Assembly (NCBI RefSeq): GCF_902364945.1
Contig: NZ_CABJFS010000011.1
Span: 17,422-81,421, forward strand
Reading direction: 5' to 3'
Length of the DNA stretch: 64,000 nt
Source of the DNA: Collinsella aerofaciens
GTDB taxonomy: Bacteria; Actinomycetota; Coriobacteriia; Coriobacteriales; Coriobacteriaceae
Below the pieces are notes generated by a model. The model ran no database searches and was not told the DNA's origin. It was given only the letters and a program-made list of their open reading frames with translations. Positions 45,386 to 53,724 of the stretch are shown here, in pieces (the stretch's first letter is position 1; every line of letters begins with the position of its first letter). Position numbers and translations under genes: made by a program.

Positions 45386-47653
45386 ATGCCCCAAATTAAC
45401 CTCATGGAACTCGCCGAGCAGTCTTTTGGCACCTCGCTCGAGCAGCTCGACGACCGTCGCATTTACAAGCTGCTGGTCAAACTCGTGCAGGAGCGCTCCG
45501 CCGCCTGCCCGCTCAACAACGGCAAGAAAAAGCTCTATTACATTTCCGCCGAATTTTTGATCGGCAAGCTGCTCATCAACAACATGATCGACCTCGGCAT
45601 CTACGATGAGGTTAAGGACCAGCTCACCGCCGCAGGCCACGACCTCAACAAGATCGAGGAGTTCGAGGTCGAGCCGTCGCTCGGCAACGGCGGCCTGGGC
45701 CGCCTGGCCGCATGCTTCCTGGATTCCATCGCCACGCTGGGCTTGACCGGCGATGGCGTGGGCCTCAACTATCACTACGGCCTGTTCCGTCAGCGCTTTG
45801 TCGACAACCAGCAGAAGGCCGTCCCCGACGAGTGGCTCGGTGAGCAGGACATCCTAGTCGACGACGGCCGCTCCTACACCGTCGAGTTCGGCGATTTTGC
45901 CGTTACCTCCAAGCTCGTCAACATCGACGTGCCCGGTTACGGCCAGCCCACCAAGAACCGTCTGCGCCTGTTTGACCTGGCAAGCGTCGACGACGGCCTG
46001 GTCCCCGGCAGCTCCATCGACTTCGACAAGACCGAGATCGCCAAGAACCTCACCTTGTTCCTCTACCCCGACGATTCCGACGAGCAGGGCCGCCTGCTTC
46101 GCATCTATCAGGAGTACTTCATGGTGAGCAACGCCGCCCAGCTCCTGATCGACGAGGCCGTCGAGCGCGGCAGCAACCTGCACGATCTGGCCGACTACGC
46201 CGTGGTCCAAATTAACGACACGCACCCCACCATGGTCATCCCCGAGCTCATTCGCTTGCTCACCACCGAGCATGGCATCGAGTTTGACGAGGCCGTGACC
46301 ATCGTACGCTCCATGGTCGCCTACACTAACCACACGATCCTTGCCGAGGCGCTCGAGAAGTGGCCGCTCGCCAGCCTGCAGAAGGTCTCCCCTGCCATCG
46401 CCGACATTATCGTCAAGCTCGATGAGATCGCGAAAGCCGAGCACGATGACCCGCGCGTCGCCATCATCGACGAGCACGACACCGTCCACATGGCCCACAT
46501 GGACATCCACTTTGGCTTCTCCATCAACGGCGTAGCCGCCCTCCACACCAAGATCCTGGAGGACACCGAGCTTCATCCGTTCTACGAGATCTATCCCGAG
46601 AAGTTCTCCAACAAGACCAACGGCATCACCTTCCGCCGCTGGATCCATGGAGCCAACCCCGCGCTCGCCAGCCTGCTCGACGATGTAATCGGCACCGACT
46701 GGCGCAGCACCGGCGATCTGAACAAACTCGCCAAGTTCGCCGACGACAAGGACGTTCTTGAGCGCCTGGCCGCCACCAAGGTCGAGGCCAAGGCCATCAT
46801 GCGCCAGTTCATGGCGCTCGAGCAGGGCGTGACCATTCCCTCCAACGCCATCATCGACGTCCAGGTCAAGCGCATCCACGAGTACAAGCGTCAGCAGATG
46901 CTCGCGCTCTACATCATCTGGAAGTACTTCGATATCAAGAACGGCAACAGGCCTAAGCACCCTGTCACCATCATCTTTGGCGGCAAGGCGGCGCCTGCCT
47001 ACACTATCGCGCAGGACATCATCCATCTGATCCTGACGCTGTCGCAGTGGATTGCAAACGACCCCGACGTGGCTCCCTACCTGCAGGTTGTCATGATCGA
47101 GAACTACAACGTCACCGCCGCCGAGCGCGTGATCCCCGCCGCTGACATCTCCGAGCAGATCAGCCTGGCCTCCAAGGAGGCGAGCGGCACCTCCAACATG
47201 AAGTTCATGCTCAACGGCGCCCTAACCCTGTGCACGCTCGACGGTGCCAACGTGGAGATTGCCGAGCTCGTGGGCGACGAGAACATCTATACCTTTGGTG
47301 CCTCGTCCAAACAGGTCGAGCAGCTCTACGCCGACGGCACCTACAACGCCGGTGCGCTCTACCGCAAGCCCGGCATTAAACTGCTGGTGGACTTCATCAC
47401 CAACCCGGCCTTTATGGCAACCGGCAACGCCGAGCGCCTGCAGCGCCTGCACGACGACATTAAGGGCAAGGACTGGTTTATGGCCCTGCTCGACATTGAG
47501 GAGTACATCCAGACCAAGGAGCGCGTGCTGGCCGACTACGAGGACCAGGACGCCTGGATGCGCAAGGCGCTCATCAATATCGCCAACGCCGGCACCTTCT
47601 CGTCCGACCGTACGATCTCCCAGTACAACGACGAGATCTGGCACCTGAGCTAA
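45386..47653 (+). CDS. glgP: Glycogen/maltodextrin phosphorylase
   Basis: 755 residues from the ATG at 45386 (GGAG, 5-base spacing). GT35 family, releasing glucose-1-phosphate. Landmarks: YYISAEFLIGKLLINNM, EPSLGNGGLGRLAACFLDS, GLNYHYGLFRQ, QINDTHPTMVIPELIRLL, TNHTILAEALEKWP, RIHEYKRQQML, and the PLP lysine region EASGTSNMKFMLNGALTLCTLDGANVEI. Slightly shorter than enterobacterial MalP at the N terminus. Works with malQ on maltodextrin or glycogen. Confidence 0.96.
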   Translation: MPQINLMELAEQSFGTSLEQLDDRRIYKLLVKLVQERSAACPLNNGKKKLYYISAEFLIGKLLINNMIDLGIYDEVKDQLTAAGHDLNKIEEFEVEPSLGNGGLGRLAACFLDSIATLGLTGDGVGLNYHYGLFRQRFVDNQQKAVPDEWLGEQDILVDDGRSYTVEFGDFAVTSKLVNIDVPGYGQPTKNRLRLFDLASVDDGLVPGSSIDFDKTEIAKNLTLFLYPDDSDEQGRLLRIYQEYFMVSNAAQLLIDEAVERGSNLHDLADYAVVQINDTHPTMVIPELIRLLTTEHGIEFDEAVTIVRSMVAYTNHTILAEALEKWPLASLQKVSPAIADIIVKLDEIAKAEHDDPRVAIIDEHDTVHMAHMDIHFGFSINGVAALHTKILEDTELHPFYEIYPEKFSNKTNGITFRRWIHGANPALASLLDDVIGTDWRSTGDLNKLAKFADDKDVLERLAATKVEAKAIMRQFMALEQGVTIPSNAIIDVQVKRIHEYKRQQMLALYIIWKYFDIKNGNRPKHPVTIIFGGKAAPAYTIAQDIIHLILTLSQWIANDPDVAPYLQVVMIENYNVTAAERVIPAADISEQISLASKEASGTSNMKFMLNGALTLCTLDGANVEIAELVGDENIYTFGASSKQVEQLYADGTYNAGALYRKPGIKLLVDFITNPAFMATGNAERLQRLHDDIKGKDWFMALLDIEEYIQTKERVLADYEDQDAWMRKALINIANAGTFSSDRTISQYNDEIWHLS

Positions 47654-47681
47654 TTCGGTTTCATCGCCCATCCTCTTGAAA

Positions 47682-47712
47682 ACGGAGCCACGGCAACGCG
47701 GCTCCGTTTTTT
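47682..47712 (+). terminator. Intrinsic terminator of glgP
   Basis: ACGGAGCC/GGCTCCGT stem followed by six T residues. Confidence 0.92.
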
Positions 47713-47793
47713 GTGCCCGCACGTTACCCTGTGATCCGACTCGGCCAAACAATCTCGATCCATAACAACTACTCAACCAAAACGGTCCCAGCT

Positions 47794-47969
47794 GTTACAG
47801 ATTGAGACATACCGGCCCCTCCCCTTGGGTTTATCTCAATCTGTAACATCTAGCAGGTGAAATTCGCCTTTGGTGTTACAGATTTAGATGAAATGGTTAG
47901 CTCAGCGGAACCGTCTCGATCTGTAACATCTAACGTCCGAAATCGGCCCTATCCGTTACAGATCGAGAC
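47794..47969. repeat. Cluster of GTTACAGAT inverted repeats
   Basis: Five copies of GTTACAGAT(T/C)(G/T)AGA in alternating orientation: 47794, 47834 (inverted), 47875, 47913 (inverted), 47955. The first pair makes a 14-bp stem with TTGAGA/TCTCAA; the last pair makes a 15-bp stem with TCGAGA/TCTCGA. The change between pairs is compensated on both sides. No gene is seen in 47713-48001. Confidence 0.85.
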
Positions 47970-48001
47970 AAACGACCGGTCAGACAGTTCCAACACAAAG
48001 A

Positions 48002-48040
48002 AAGGCTCCCCTCTCGCCCAGTGGACGGGAGGGGAGCCTT
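48002..48040 (-). terminator. Terminator of the sugar ABC operon
   Basis: AAGGCTCCCCTC/GAGGGGAGCCTT stem; on the minus strand it is followed by TCTTTG. Lies 69 bases past the ATPase gene. Confidence 0.8.
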
Positions 48041-48108
48041 ATATGTGACCGCGGCAAAAGGATGGCAAAGCCGCAGTCGCCCAAAGGGAGGGCCTGGATG
48101 CACCGGGC

Positions 48109-49308
48109 CTAGATAAGGTTCTTGCCAGACACCTTATCGAAGAGATGAGTCGCGTTCTTCTCGAACTTGAACCAGATGGGGTCGCCAGCCTTGAGCGCGC
48201 CCTTGGCCTCGAGGTCGACGACGGGGATAATCAGGACAAACTGGCCGTCGGGAGCGGTCACGTGGACATGCTCGGTCGAGCCCATGAGCTCGGTCACCTC
48301 GACGGTGCCCTGGAGCGCACCCTCCTCGCCCTTGTCGGCAAGCAGGATCTGCTCGGGGCGCACGCCGGCCGTAATCTCCTTCACGTCGCCGCCGTCCCAG
48401 TTGAGGGCAAGCTGAGCGCAAGTCTCCGGGGCGAGCGCCACGTTCATATCCTCGGTCTTGACAGTAAAGCCGTTGCCCGAGCGCACCAGCTGGGCATCGA
48501 AGAAGTTCATCTGCGGCACGCCGATGAAGCCGGCGACGAAGATGTTCGCGGGATGGTTGAAGACCTCCTGCGGCGTGGCGATCTGCTGGACGACGCCGTC
48601 CTTCATGACCACGATACGGTCACCGAGGGTCATAGCCTCGGTCTGGTCGTGGGTAACGTAGATGAAGGTGCCCTTGATCTCGTGACGCAGCTTAATGAGC
48701 TCGGCGCGCATCTGGTTACGAAGCTTGGCATCCAGGTTGGACAGCGGCTCGTCCATCAGGAAGACCTTGGGGTCACGCACGATGGCGCGGCCGATGGCGA
48801 CGCGCTGGCGCTGGCCGCCAGAGAGCGCCTTGGGCTTACGGTCGAGGTACTCGGTAATACCCAGGATCTCGGCAGCGGAGCGAACCTTGCGGTCGATCTC
48901 GTCCTTGGGGACCTTCTTGAGCTCAAGCGTAAACGCCATGTTCTCGTACACCGTCATATTGGGGTACAGAGCATAACTCTGGAACACCATGGCGATGTCG
49001 CGGTCCTTGGGCGCCACGTCGTTGACGCGCTTGCCATCGATGAACACATCGCCGGAGGTGATGTCCTCCAGGCCGGCGACCATGCGCATCGTCGTGGACT
49101 TACCGCAGCCAGAAGGGCCAACGAGGACGATGAACTCCTGGTCGTGAACGGTGAGGTTGAAGTCCTCTACAGCGAGCACACCGTCCTCGGTAACCTTGAG
49201 GTTGTGCTTCTTCTCCTCGGTCTTCTTCTTTTTGCCAAAGAAGCCCTTCTTTTTTGACTCGTTGTTGGGATACACCTTCTGAACATGTTTGAGAACGATC
49301 TCGGCCAT
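48109..49308 (-). CDS. Sugar ABC importer ATPase (MsmK/UgpC/MalK type)
   Basis: 399 residues. Walker A GPSGCGKST at 64-72, Q-loop VFQSYALYPNMTV, signature ALSGGQRQRVAIGRA, Walker B VFLMDEPLSNLD and H-loop VTHDQTEAM, followed by the OB-fold regulatory domain of the MalK group. Unusual is a lysine-rich insertion of about 20 residues (19-38, KKKGFFGKKKKTEEKKHNLK) between the first strand and the Walker A region. It drives uptake with the two permeases and binding protein upstream in the same operon. Confidence 0.93.
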   Translation of the reverse strand: MAEIVLKHVQKVYPNNESKKKGFFGKKKKTEEKKHNLKVTEDGVLAVEDFNLTVHDQEFIVLVGPSGCGKSTTMRMVAGLEDITSGDVFIDGKRVNDVAPKDRDIAMVFQSYALYPNMTVYENMAFTLELKKVPKDEIDRKVRSAAEILGITEYLDRKPKALSGGQRQRVAIGRAIVRDPKVFLMDEPLSNLDAKLRNQMRAELIKLRHEIKGTFIYVTHDQTEAMTLGDRIVVMKDGVVQQIATPQEVFNHPANIFVAGFIGVPQMNFFDAQLVRSGNGFTVKTEDMNVALAPETCAQLALNWDGGDVKEITAGVRPEQILLADKGEEGALQGTVEVTELMGSTEHVHVTAPDGQFVLIIPVVDLEAKGALKAGDPIWFKFEKNATHLFDKVSGKNLI

Positions 49309-49376
49309 GTCTTTACCTTTCGATACGCGGCGCCGCGCTGAGAGGCGCCGCCAAAACTTGCAAAACAGTTACGGCA

Positions 49377-50216
49377 TCAGCCCTTGACGGCACCTGCCAC
49401 CACACCGTCGATGATGTACTTCTGGCAGAAGATGTACATGATGACGATGGGGATGACGACCATCATGATGCACGCCATCATGGGGCCGAGCTCGACGTGG
49501 CCATAGCCGCCACGGAAGTACTGGATCAAGATAGGAATGGTCTTGTACTTGGTGGAGTCGAGCGTAAGGTAGGGCAGCAGATAGTCGTTCCAGACCCACA
49601 TGGTCTCAAGGATGCCGACCGAAAGATAGGTGGGCTTCATAATGGGAAGGACGATCTTAAAGAACACTTGGACCGGGTTGCAGCCGTCGATCATGGCCGC
49701 TTCCTCAATCTCGAGCGGGATGTTCTTGACGAAGCCGGCGAACATAAAGACCGCGAGGCCCGCGCCAAAACCAAGGTAGATGAAGCAGATGTTAAACGGC
49801 GTGTTAAAGCCGATGCGGTCCGCGAGGTTGGACAGCGTGAACATGAGCATCTGGAACGGTACGACCATCGAGAAGACGAACAGGTAATAGAAGAAGTTCG
49901 AGATCTTGCTGTTGACGCGCACCACGTACCAAGCGCACATGGAGCAGCACACCAGAATCAGCACGACCGACGTGACCGTGATGATAAGCGAGTACATAAA
50001 CGCCGAGGCAAAGCCCTGCTCGTTCAGAGCGTGCACGTAGTTTGCGAGGCCGTTGAACGTCTCGGGCGTGAGCAGATCGAACGCCGTGGTGGTGCTGATT
50101 GCGGTCGCTTTCTTAAAGGAATTGAGCGCAATCATGAACACGGGGTAGATCCATGCGAGCGACAGGATCGTAAAGAAGATCGAGAGCGCGCGGTTGATAG
50201 CCTTATCGCGTTTCAT
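49377..50216 (-). CDS. Sugar ABC importer permease (MalG type)
   Basis: 279 residues with six membrane helices. The EAA loop EEAAMIDGCNPVQVFFKIVLPIMKP contacts the ATPase. C-terminal helix YIFCQKYIIDGVVAGAVKG is typical of MalG/carbohydrate CUT1 permeases. The stop lies next to the ATPase leader; its own start overlaps the stop of the preceding permease by one base. Confidence 0.93.
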   Translation of the reverse strand: MKRDKAINRALSIFFTILSLAWIYPVFMIALNSFKKATAISTTTAFDLLTPETFNGLANYVHALNEQGFASAFMYSLIITVTSVVLILVCCSMCAWYVVRVNSKISNFFYYLFVFSMVVPFQMLMFTLSNLADRIGFNTPFNICFIYLGFGAGLAVFMFAGFVKNIPLEIEEAAMIDGCNPVQVFFKIVLPIMKPTYLSVGILETMWVWNDYLLPYLTLDSTKYKTIPILIQYFRGGYGHVELGPMMACIMMVVIPIVIMYIFCQKYIIDGVVAGAVKG

Positions 50217-51070
50217 TACTGCTGCACCTCCTTGGACCTCGTGGCCTTAAGCTGGATCATAGAAATAGCGACAACCAGGATGCAGAAGATAACTGCCTTG
50301 GCCTGACCGATGCCCTGCCATGCGATGCCAGCACGCGAATAGAACGTGTTGTAGATGTTCAGGGCGAGCATCTCGGTGGAGTGCGCCGGGGCGCCACCGG
50401 TAAGGGCGAGGTTCTGGTCGAACAGCTTAAAGCCGTTGGTGATGGACAGGAACAGGCAGATGGTGATGGTCGGCATCAGGTTGGGGATCTTAACCTTCCA
50501 AAACGTCTGCCATGCCGTAGCGCCATCGACCTTGGCGGCCTCGATGTAGTCAGACGGAATGGACTGCAGACCGGCGATGTAGATGATCATCATGTAGCCG
50601 ACCTGTTGCCACAGGGTCAGGATGATAAGGCCCCAGAAGCCAGCGGCGGAGTTGAGGGCGATAAGCTGGGCACCCACGTTGGAGAGCAGGCAGTTGATCA
50701 GAATCTGCCAAATGTAACCCAGTACAATGCCGCCAATCAGGTTAGGCATAAAGAAAATCGTACGGAAGATGTTGGTGCCCTTGAGCGCCTTGCGAGTGAG
50801 CGCCTGCGCAATGGCCAGCGCGATCACGTTGATGAGCACCGTCGACAGGAAGGCAAACGCCACGGTAAAGAAGAACGACGTGGAGAACTGCGGATCGGAC
50901 AGCGCGCGCACGTAGTTCTCGATACCGACAAAGTGCGCGTTATTGATGGTAATAAACTGGCAGAACGAGAGATAGAAACCCTGGATAAAGGGAATCACGA
51001 ACCCGATCATAAACGCCAGGCACGTGGGCAGCATAAAGAGCGGCCACCAGCGCTTGAGTGCTTTGCCCAT
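50216..51070 (-). CDS. Sugar ABC importer permease (MalF type)
   Basis: 284 residues with six membrane helices, beginning WWPLFMLPTCLAFMIGFVIPFIQGFYLSF. EAA loop EAAKVDGATAWQTFWKVKIPNLMP. The SFCQFITINNAHFVGIENYVRAL periplasmic segment is that of CUT1 permeases. Preceded by a hairpin that may set its expression relative to the binding protein. Confidence 0.93.
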   Translation of the reverse strand: MGKALKRWWPLFMLPTCLAFMIGFVIPFIQGFYLSFCQFITINNAHFVGIENYVRALSDPQFSTSFFFTVAFAFLSTVLINVIALAIAQALTRKALKGTNIFRTIFFMPNLIGGIVLGYIWQILINCLLSNVGAQLIALNSAAGFWGLIILTLWQQVGYMMIIYIAGLQSIPSDYIEAAKVDGATAWQTFWKVKIPNLMPTITICLFLSITNGFKLFDQNLALTGGAPAHSTEMLALNIYNTFYSRAGIAWQGIGQAKAVIFCILVVAISMIQLKATRSKEVQQ

Positions 51071-51090
51071 AGAAGGGTCCTTTCAATATG

Positions 51091-51125
51091 CAGGGGGCGG
51101 GCAAACCTACGTCTGCCCGCCCCCT
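51091..51125 (-). terminator. Intra-operon hairpin between binding protein and permease genes
   Basis: CAGGGGGCGGGCA/TGCCCGCCCCCTG, perfect 13-bp stem, 9-base loop. It probably causes partial termination or protects the binding-protein message so that this protein is made in excess. Confidence 0.7.
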
Positions 51126-51157
51126 GTCGCTAATCAGATAGCTTGGGCAGCAACTGC

Positions 51158-52474
51158 TTACTCGGAAGCAGCCTTCTCGGTCTTCCAGCCATCGACGAAG
51201 GCGTTCTTGACGCCGTCCCACTTGGTGTTGTCGGCAGCATAAGCGATGAGAGCCTGCTTGAGGTTCTTCTTCCACTCCTCGGAGGGGATGTAAACGAAGT
51301 CCCAAGCGACGGTCTTCTTGCCGTCCTTGGCCATAGCAACGGCCTGCTGAGAGAAGACGTTGGTGGTCTCCTTAGCGCTCTTGAACGGGGCGGTCAGACC
51401 CATCTTGTCAGCGATGATGCTGGTGGCGGTGTCAGAAGTGACGCACCAATACATGAAGTCCTCGGTGGCCTTCTGGGCATCCTCGGAAGCCTGGGAGCTG
51501 ACGCACCAGTAGTTCTCGCCGCCGGAGCACAGGCCCTGGTTCTCCTCGCCGTCGACGCCGATGTAGATCGGCAGCATGCCGAGCTGGTCGTCGGTCATAC
51601 CGGCCTTGGTGAGGTCGGCGTAGGCCCAAGAGCCGTTCTGATAGAAGACGGCCTTGCCGGTTGCGAACTCGTTGGTGGCGTCGTCACCGGTCTTGGAGGC
51701 GAGCTGCGAAGGATCGCAGGTGGAGTCGGTGATGTACAGGTCGAAGATCTGCTTAAAGTTGTCGAGATACTCGCCCTTGATCTCGTCGTCCTCCTGATTG
51801 TGCTCCTTCTCGAACTCGTAGTAGAGCGGGAGGTTGGCGAGGTGCGTGGTGTAGCGCCAGCTGGAGGAGTCATCCATACCGGCGGAAGTGAAGGCACCGT
51901 CAACGCCGAGCTCGTCCTTGCGGGCCTGGATGTCATCGGCGCAAGCCTTCAGCTTGTCGAAGGAGTTGATGTCCTCGGCCTTGTAGCCGGCCTTCTCGAG
52001 GAGCTCCTTGTTGTAAATGATGCCGTAGCTCTCCTGAACCCAGTCGATACCCAGATCCTTGCCGTCGGACTGCAGCGCCAGGGAGTCGTCGATGAGCTCG
52101 CCGCGGAGCTTGGTGTCGGAAAGATCGGCGCAGTAGTCCTTCCAGTTCTTAAGGCCGGTGGGGCCGTTGACCTGGAACAGCGTCGGAGCGGAGCTCTTGG
52201 ACATCTCGGACTTGAGCTTCTCCTCGTAGGTGTTGGAGGCGGCGGTCACGATCTTGACCTCGACGCCCTTCTCCTTCTTGTACGCCTTGGCGATCTCCTT
52301 CCACTCCTTGTCAACCTCGGGCTTGAACTGGAGGAAGTAGACCTCGGCAGCGTCACCAGAAGCAGAGGAGCCAGAGCCGGCAGAACCACCGCAGCCCACG
52401 AGGCCCAGACCAAGAACCGCAGCCGCGGAACCAGCAAAGCCCAGGAACTGCCTTCTGCTCATTTCGTTCTTCAT
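51158..52474 (-). CDS. Sugar ABC importer lipoprotein binding protein
   Basis: 438 residues from the ATG at 52474. Twin-arginine lipoprotein signal: SRRQFLGFAGSAAAVLGLGLVGC with lipobox LVGC and lipidated Cys28, then a Gly/Ser linker. The mature domain is a CUT1 family binding protein (FKPEVDKEWKEIAKAYKKEKGVEVKI, LFQVNGPTGLKNW, YGIIYNKELLEKAGY, GKAVFYQNGSWAYADL). Ligand not determined; neighbours point to alpha-glucosides. Tat targeting of an ABC binding lipoprotein is less common than Sec. Confidence 0.93.
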   Translation of the reverse strand: MKNEMSRRQFLGFAGSAAAVLGLGLVGCGGSAGSGSSASGDAAEVYFLQFKPEVDKEWKEIAKAYKKEKGVEVKIVTAASNTYEEKLKSEMSKSSAPTLFQVNGPTGLKNWKDYCADLSDTKLRGELIDDSLALQSDGKDLGIDWVQESYGIIYNKELLEKAGYKAEDINSFDKLKACADDIQARKDELGVDGAFTSAGMDDSSSWRYTTHLANLPLYYEFEKEHNQEDDEIKGEYLDNFKQIFDLYITDSTCDPSQLASKTGDDATNEFATGKAVFYQNGSWAYADLTKAGMTDDQLGMLPIYIGVDGEENQGLCSGGENYWCVSSQASEDAQKATEDFMYWCVTSDTATSIIADKMGLTAPFKSAKETTNVFSQQAVAMAKDGKKTVAWDFVYIPSEEWKKNLKQALIAYAADNTKWDGVKNAFVDGWKTEKAASE

Positions 52475-52581
52475 TACAATCCACCCTTTCACACCGTGGC
52501 GGCACCCTTTGCCGCCGCCTTCGGAGATTGGCTCGGGGACTTTGCCCCTTTTGCTGACTTGTACAATACGCTATTTGGCTA

Positions 52582-52656
52582 GTTGTTTGAACAAGTATTA
52601 CTAGAGCGGTAGAAAAACTTCGGTGAACGGTAATTTCGACTTGATACTTGACAAGT
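52582..52656 (-). promoter_or_regulatory. Operator region of the sugar ABC operon
   Basis: Contains GTTGTTTGAAC (52582-52592), overlapping TTGAACAAGT, and further upstream the palindrome ACTTGACAAGT (52646-52656). The first matches the shared 11-mer at the malQ, GntR and PTS promoters. A -10-like TATTGT (minus strand) lies between them and the binding-protein gene. Confidence 0.5.
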
Positions 52657-52691
52657 TTTGTATAAACAATTATTTGTTATCGAATGCAGAG

Positions 52692-52738
52692 AAAACGCCC
52701 GATCAAGCCGATGCATCGTCGGTTTGACCGGGCGTTTT
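52692..52738 (-). terminator. Terminator of the GntR gene at 52781
   Basis: Outer stem AAAACGCCCG/CGGGCGTTTT with an inner AGCCGATGCATCGTCGGTTT hairpin; TTTTCTC follows on the minus strand. Confidence 0.8.
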
Positions 52739-52780
52739 CGCTTTGAGGGCATGAGTCTCGTCAGGCTGCGAGCTAGCCGG

Positions 52781-53500
52781 CTATCGCTTGGAATTGACGC
52801 GGTAATGGAAGATCTCGGGGTGTGTGCGGGCATGCGTGACCTCGAACAAGATGCCGTCCGAGGTGTACGACTGGCTCTCCATAACGGCGACGCAGTTGTA
52901 CTTGCCGAGGTCCAGATAGCTGCAGTCTTCATCGTTGGCGAGCTCGACACTCACCGTACGACGGCTCGCCATCACTTTGACGCCGCGCTTGTGCTCCAGA
53001 TAGCCGTAGATAGAATCCGCCGCGATCTCGGGGGTCAGGCCCTTGGCGATCGACGCCAAAAAGTAGCCATGGTCCACTTGGCGCGCGCTGCCGTTGAGGC
53101 TTCGGACACGCACTACGCGAATCAGCTCCTCGCCCACCTTAAAGCCCAGGCGACGTGAGAGTTGCTCAGTGCAAATCAAATGTTCAAAAGACTTGACCTC
53201 GGTCGATGCGACGGCATTGTTGCGTTTTGCGAACTCGCCAAACGACTCAACCTCTTCGAGTGCGCCCAGCATGTCGGTTTCGCCCTTAAGCCAAATAACG
53301 CGCACGCCCTTACCGTGTATAGGCTGCACAAACATCTGGTCGGCCAGCATGCTCAAGGCGCGTCGAACGGTATTGCGCGTGCAGCCAAACTCCGCGGTCA
53401 GTTCGGCTTCGGTTGGCAGCATCTCCTGAAACGCATAGGTCCCGTTGATGATGCGCGAACGGATCTCGCGGTAGATTCCTTCGTAAATCGCTTTTGGCAT
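52781..53500 (-). CDS. GntR/HutC-family regulator of the sugar genes
   Basis: 239 residues. HTH at about 1-70 (AIYEGIYREIRSRIINGTYAFQEMLPTEAELTAEFGCTRNTVRRALSMLADQ), then a UTRA domain with LGFKVGEELIRVVRVRSLNG and the C-terminal YTSDGILFEVTHARTHPEIFHY strand pair. Resembles TreR/MalR-type UTRA regulators that sense sugar phosphates. It stands between the ABC operon and the divergent PTS fusion gene, with the shared 11-mer in its own promoter region, so it is the best candidate to bind that motif. Confidence 0.88.
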   Translation of the reverse strand: MPKAIYEGIYREIRSRIINGTYAFQEMLPTEAELTAEFGCTRNTVRRALSMLADQMFVQPIHGKGVRVIWLKGETDMLGALEEVESFGEFAKRNNAVASTEVKSFEHLICTEQLSRRLGFKVGEELIRVVRVRSLNGSARQVDHGYFLASIAKGLTPEIAADSIYGYLEHKRGVKVMASRRTVSVELANDEDCSYLDLGKYNCVAVMESQSYTSDGILFEVTHARTHPEIFHYRVNSKR

Positions 53501-53551
53501 GATTTCACCTCTAATGAATATGTATGGCTAGGCACGATAGCATTTCTTAAA

Positions 53552-53562
53552 GTTGTTTAAAC
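53552..53562. promoter_or_regulatory. GTTGTTTAAAC site near the GntR promoter
   Basis: Exact 11-mer GTTGTTTAAAC 52 bases before the GntR start. Suggests autoregulation. Confidence 0.5.
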
Positions 53563-53673
53563 CGATTATCGGTAAAGCACGGATTATTTACCGTCGACGG
53601 TTCCCCCGAAACCAAAATCGGACCGAATCAAAACCGTCAATGCGGCAAGCAGCCAGTCCTCTACAATGAGTTC

Positions 53674-53684
53674 ATTGTTTAAAC
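53674..53684 (+). promoter_or_regulatory. ATTGTTTAAAC site before the PTS fusion gene
   Basis: One-base variant of the 11-mer, just downstream of a TACAAT that may be the -10 box (53661-53666). Position over the early transcribed region suits repression. Confidence 0.5.
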
Positions 53685-53724
53685 GTTCTTGCTCGCACAG
53701 CATGTTGCATCCGAAAGGCATATT

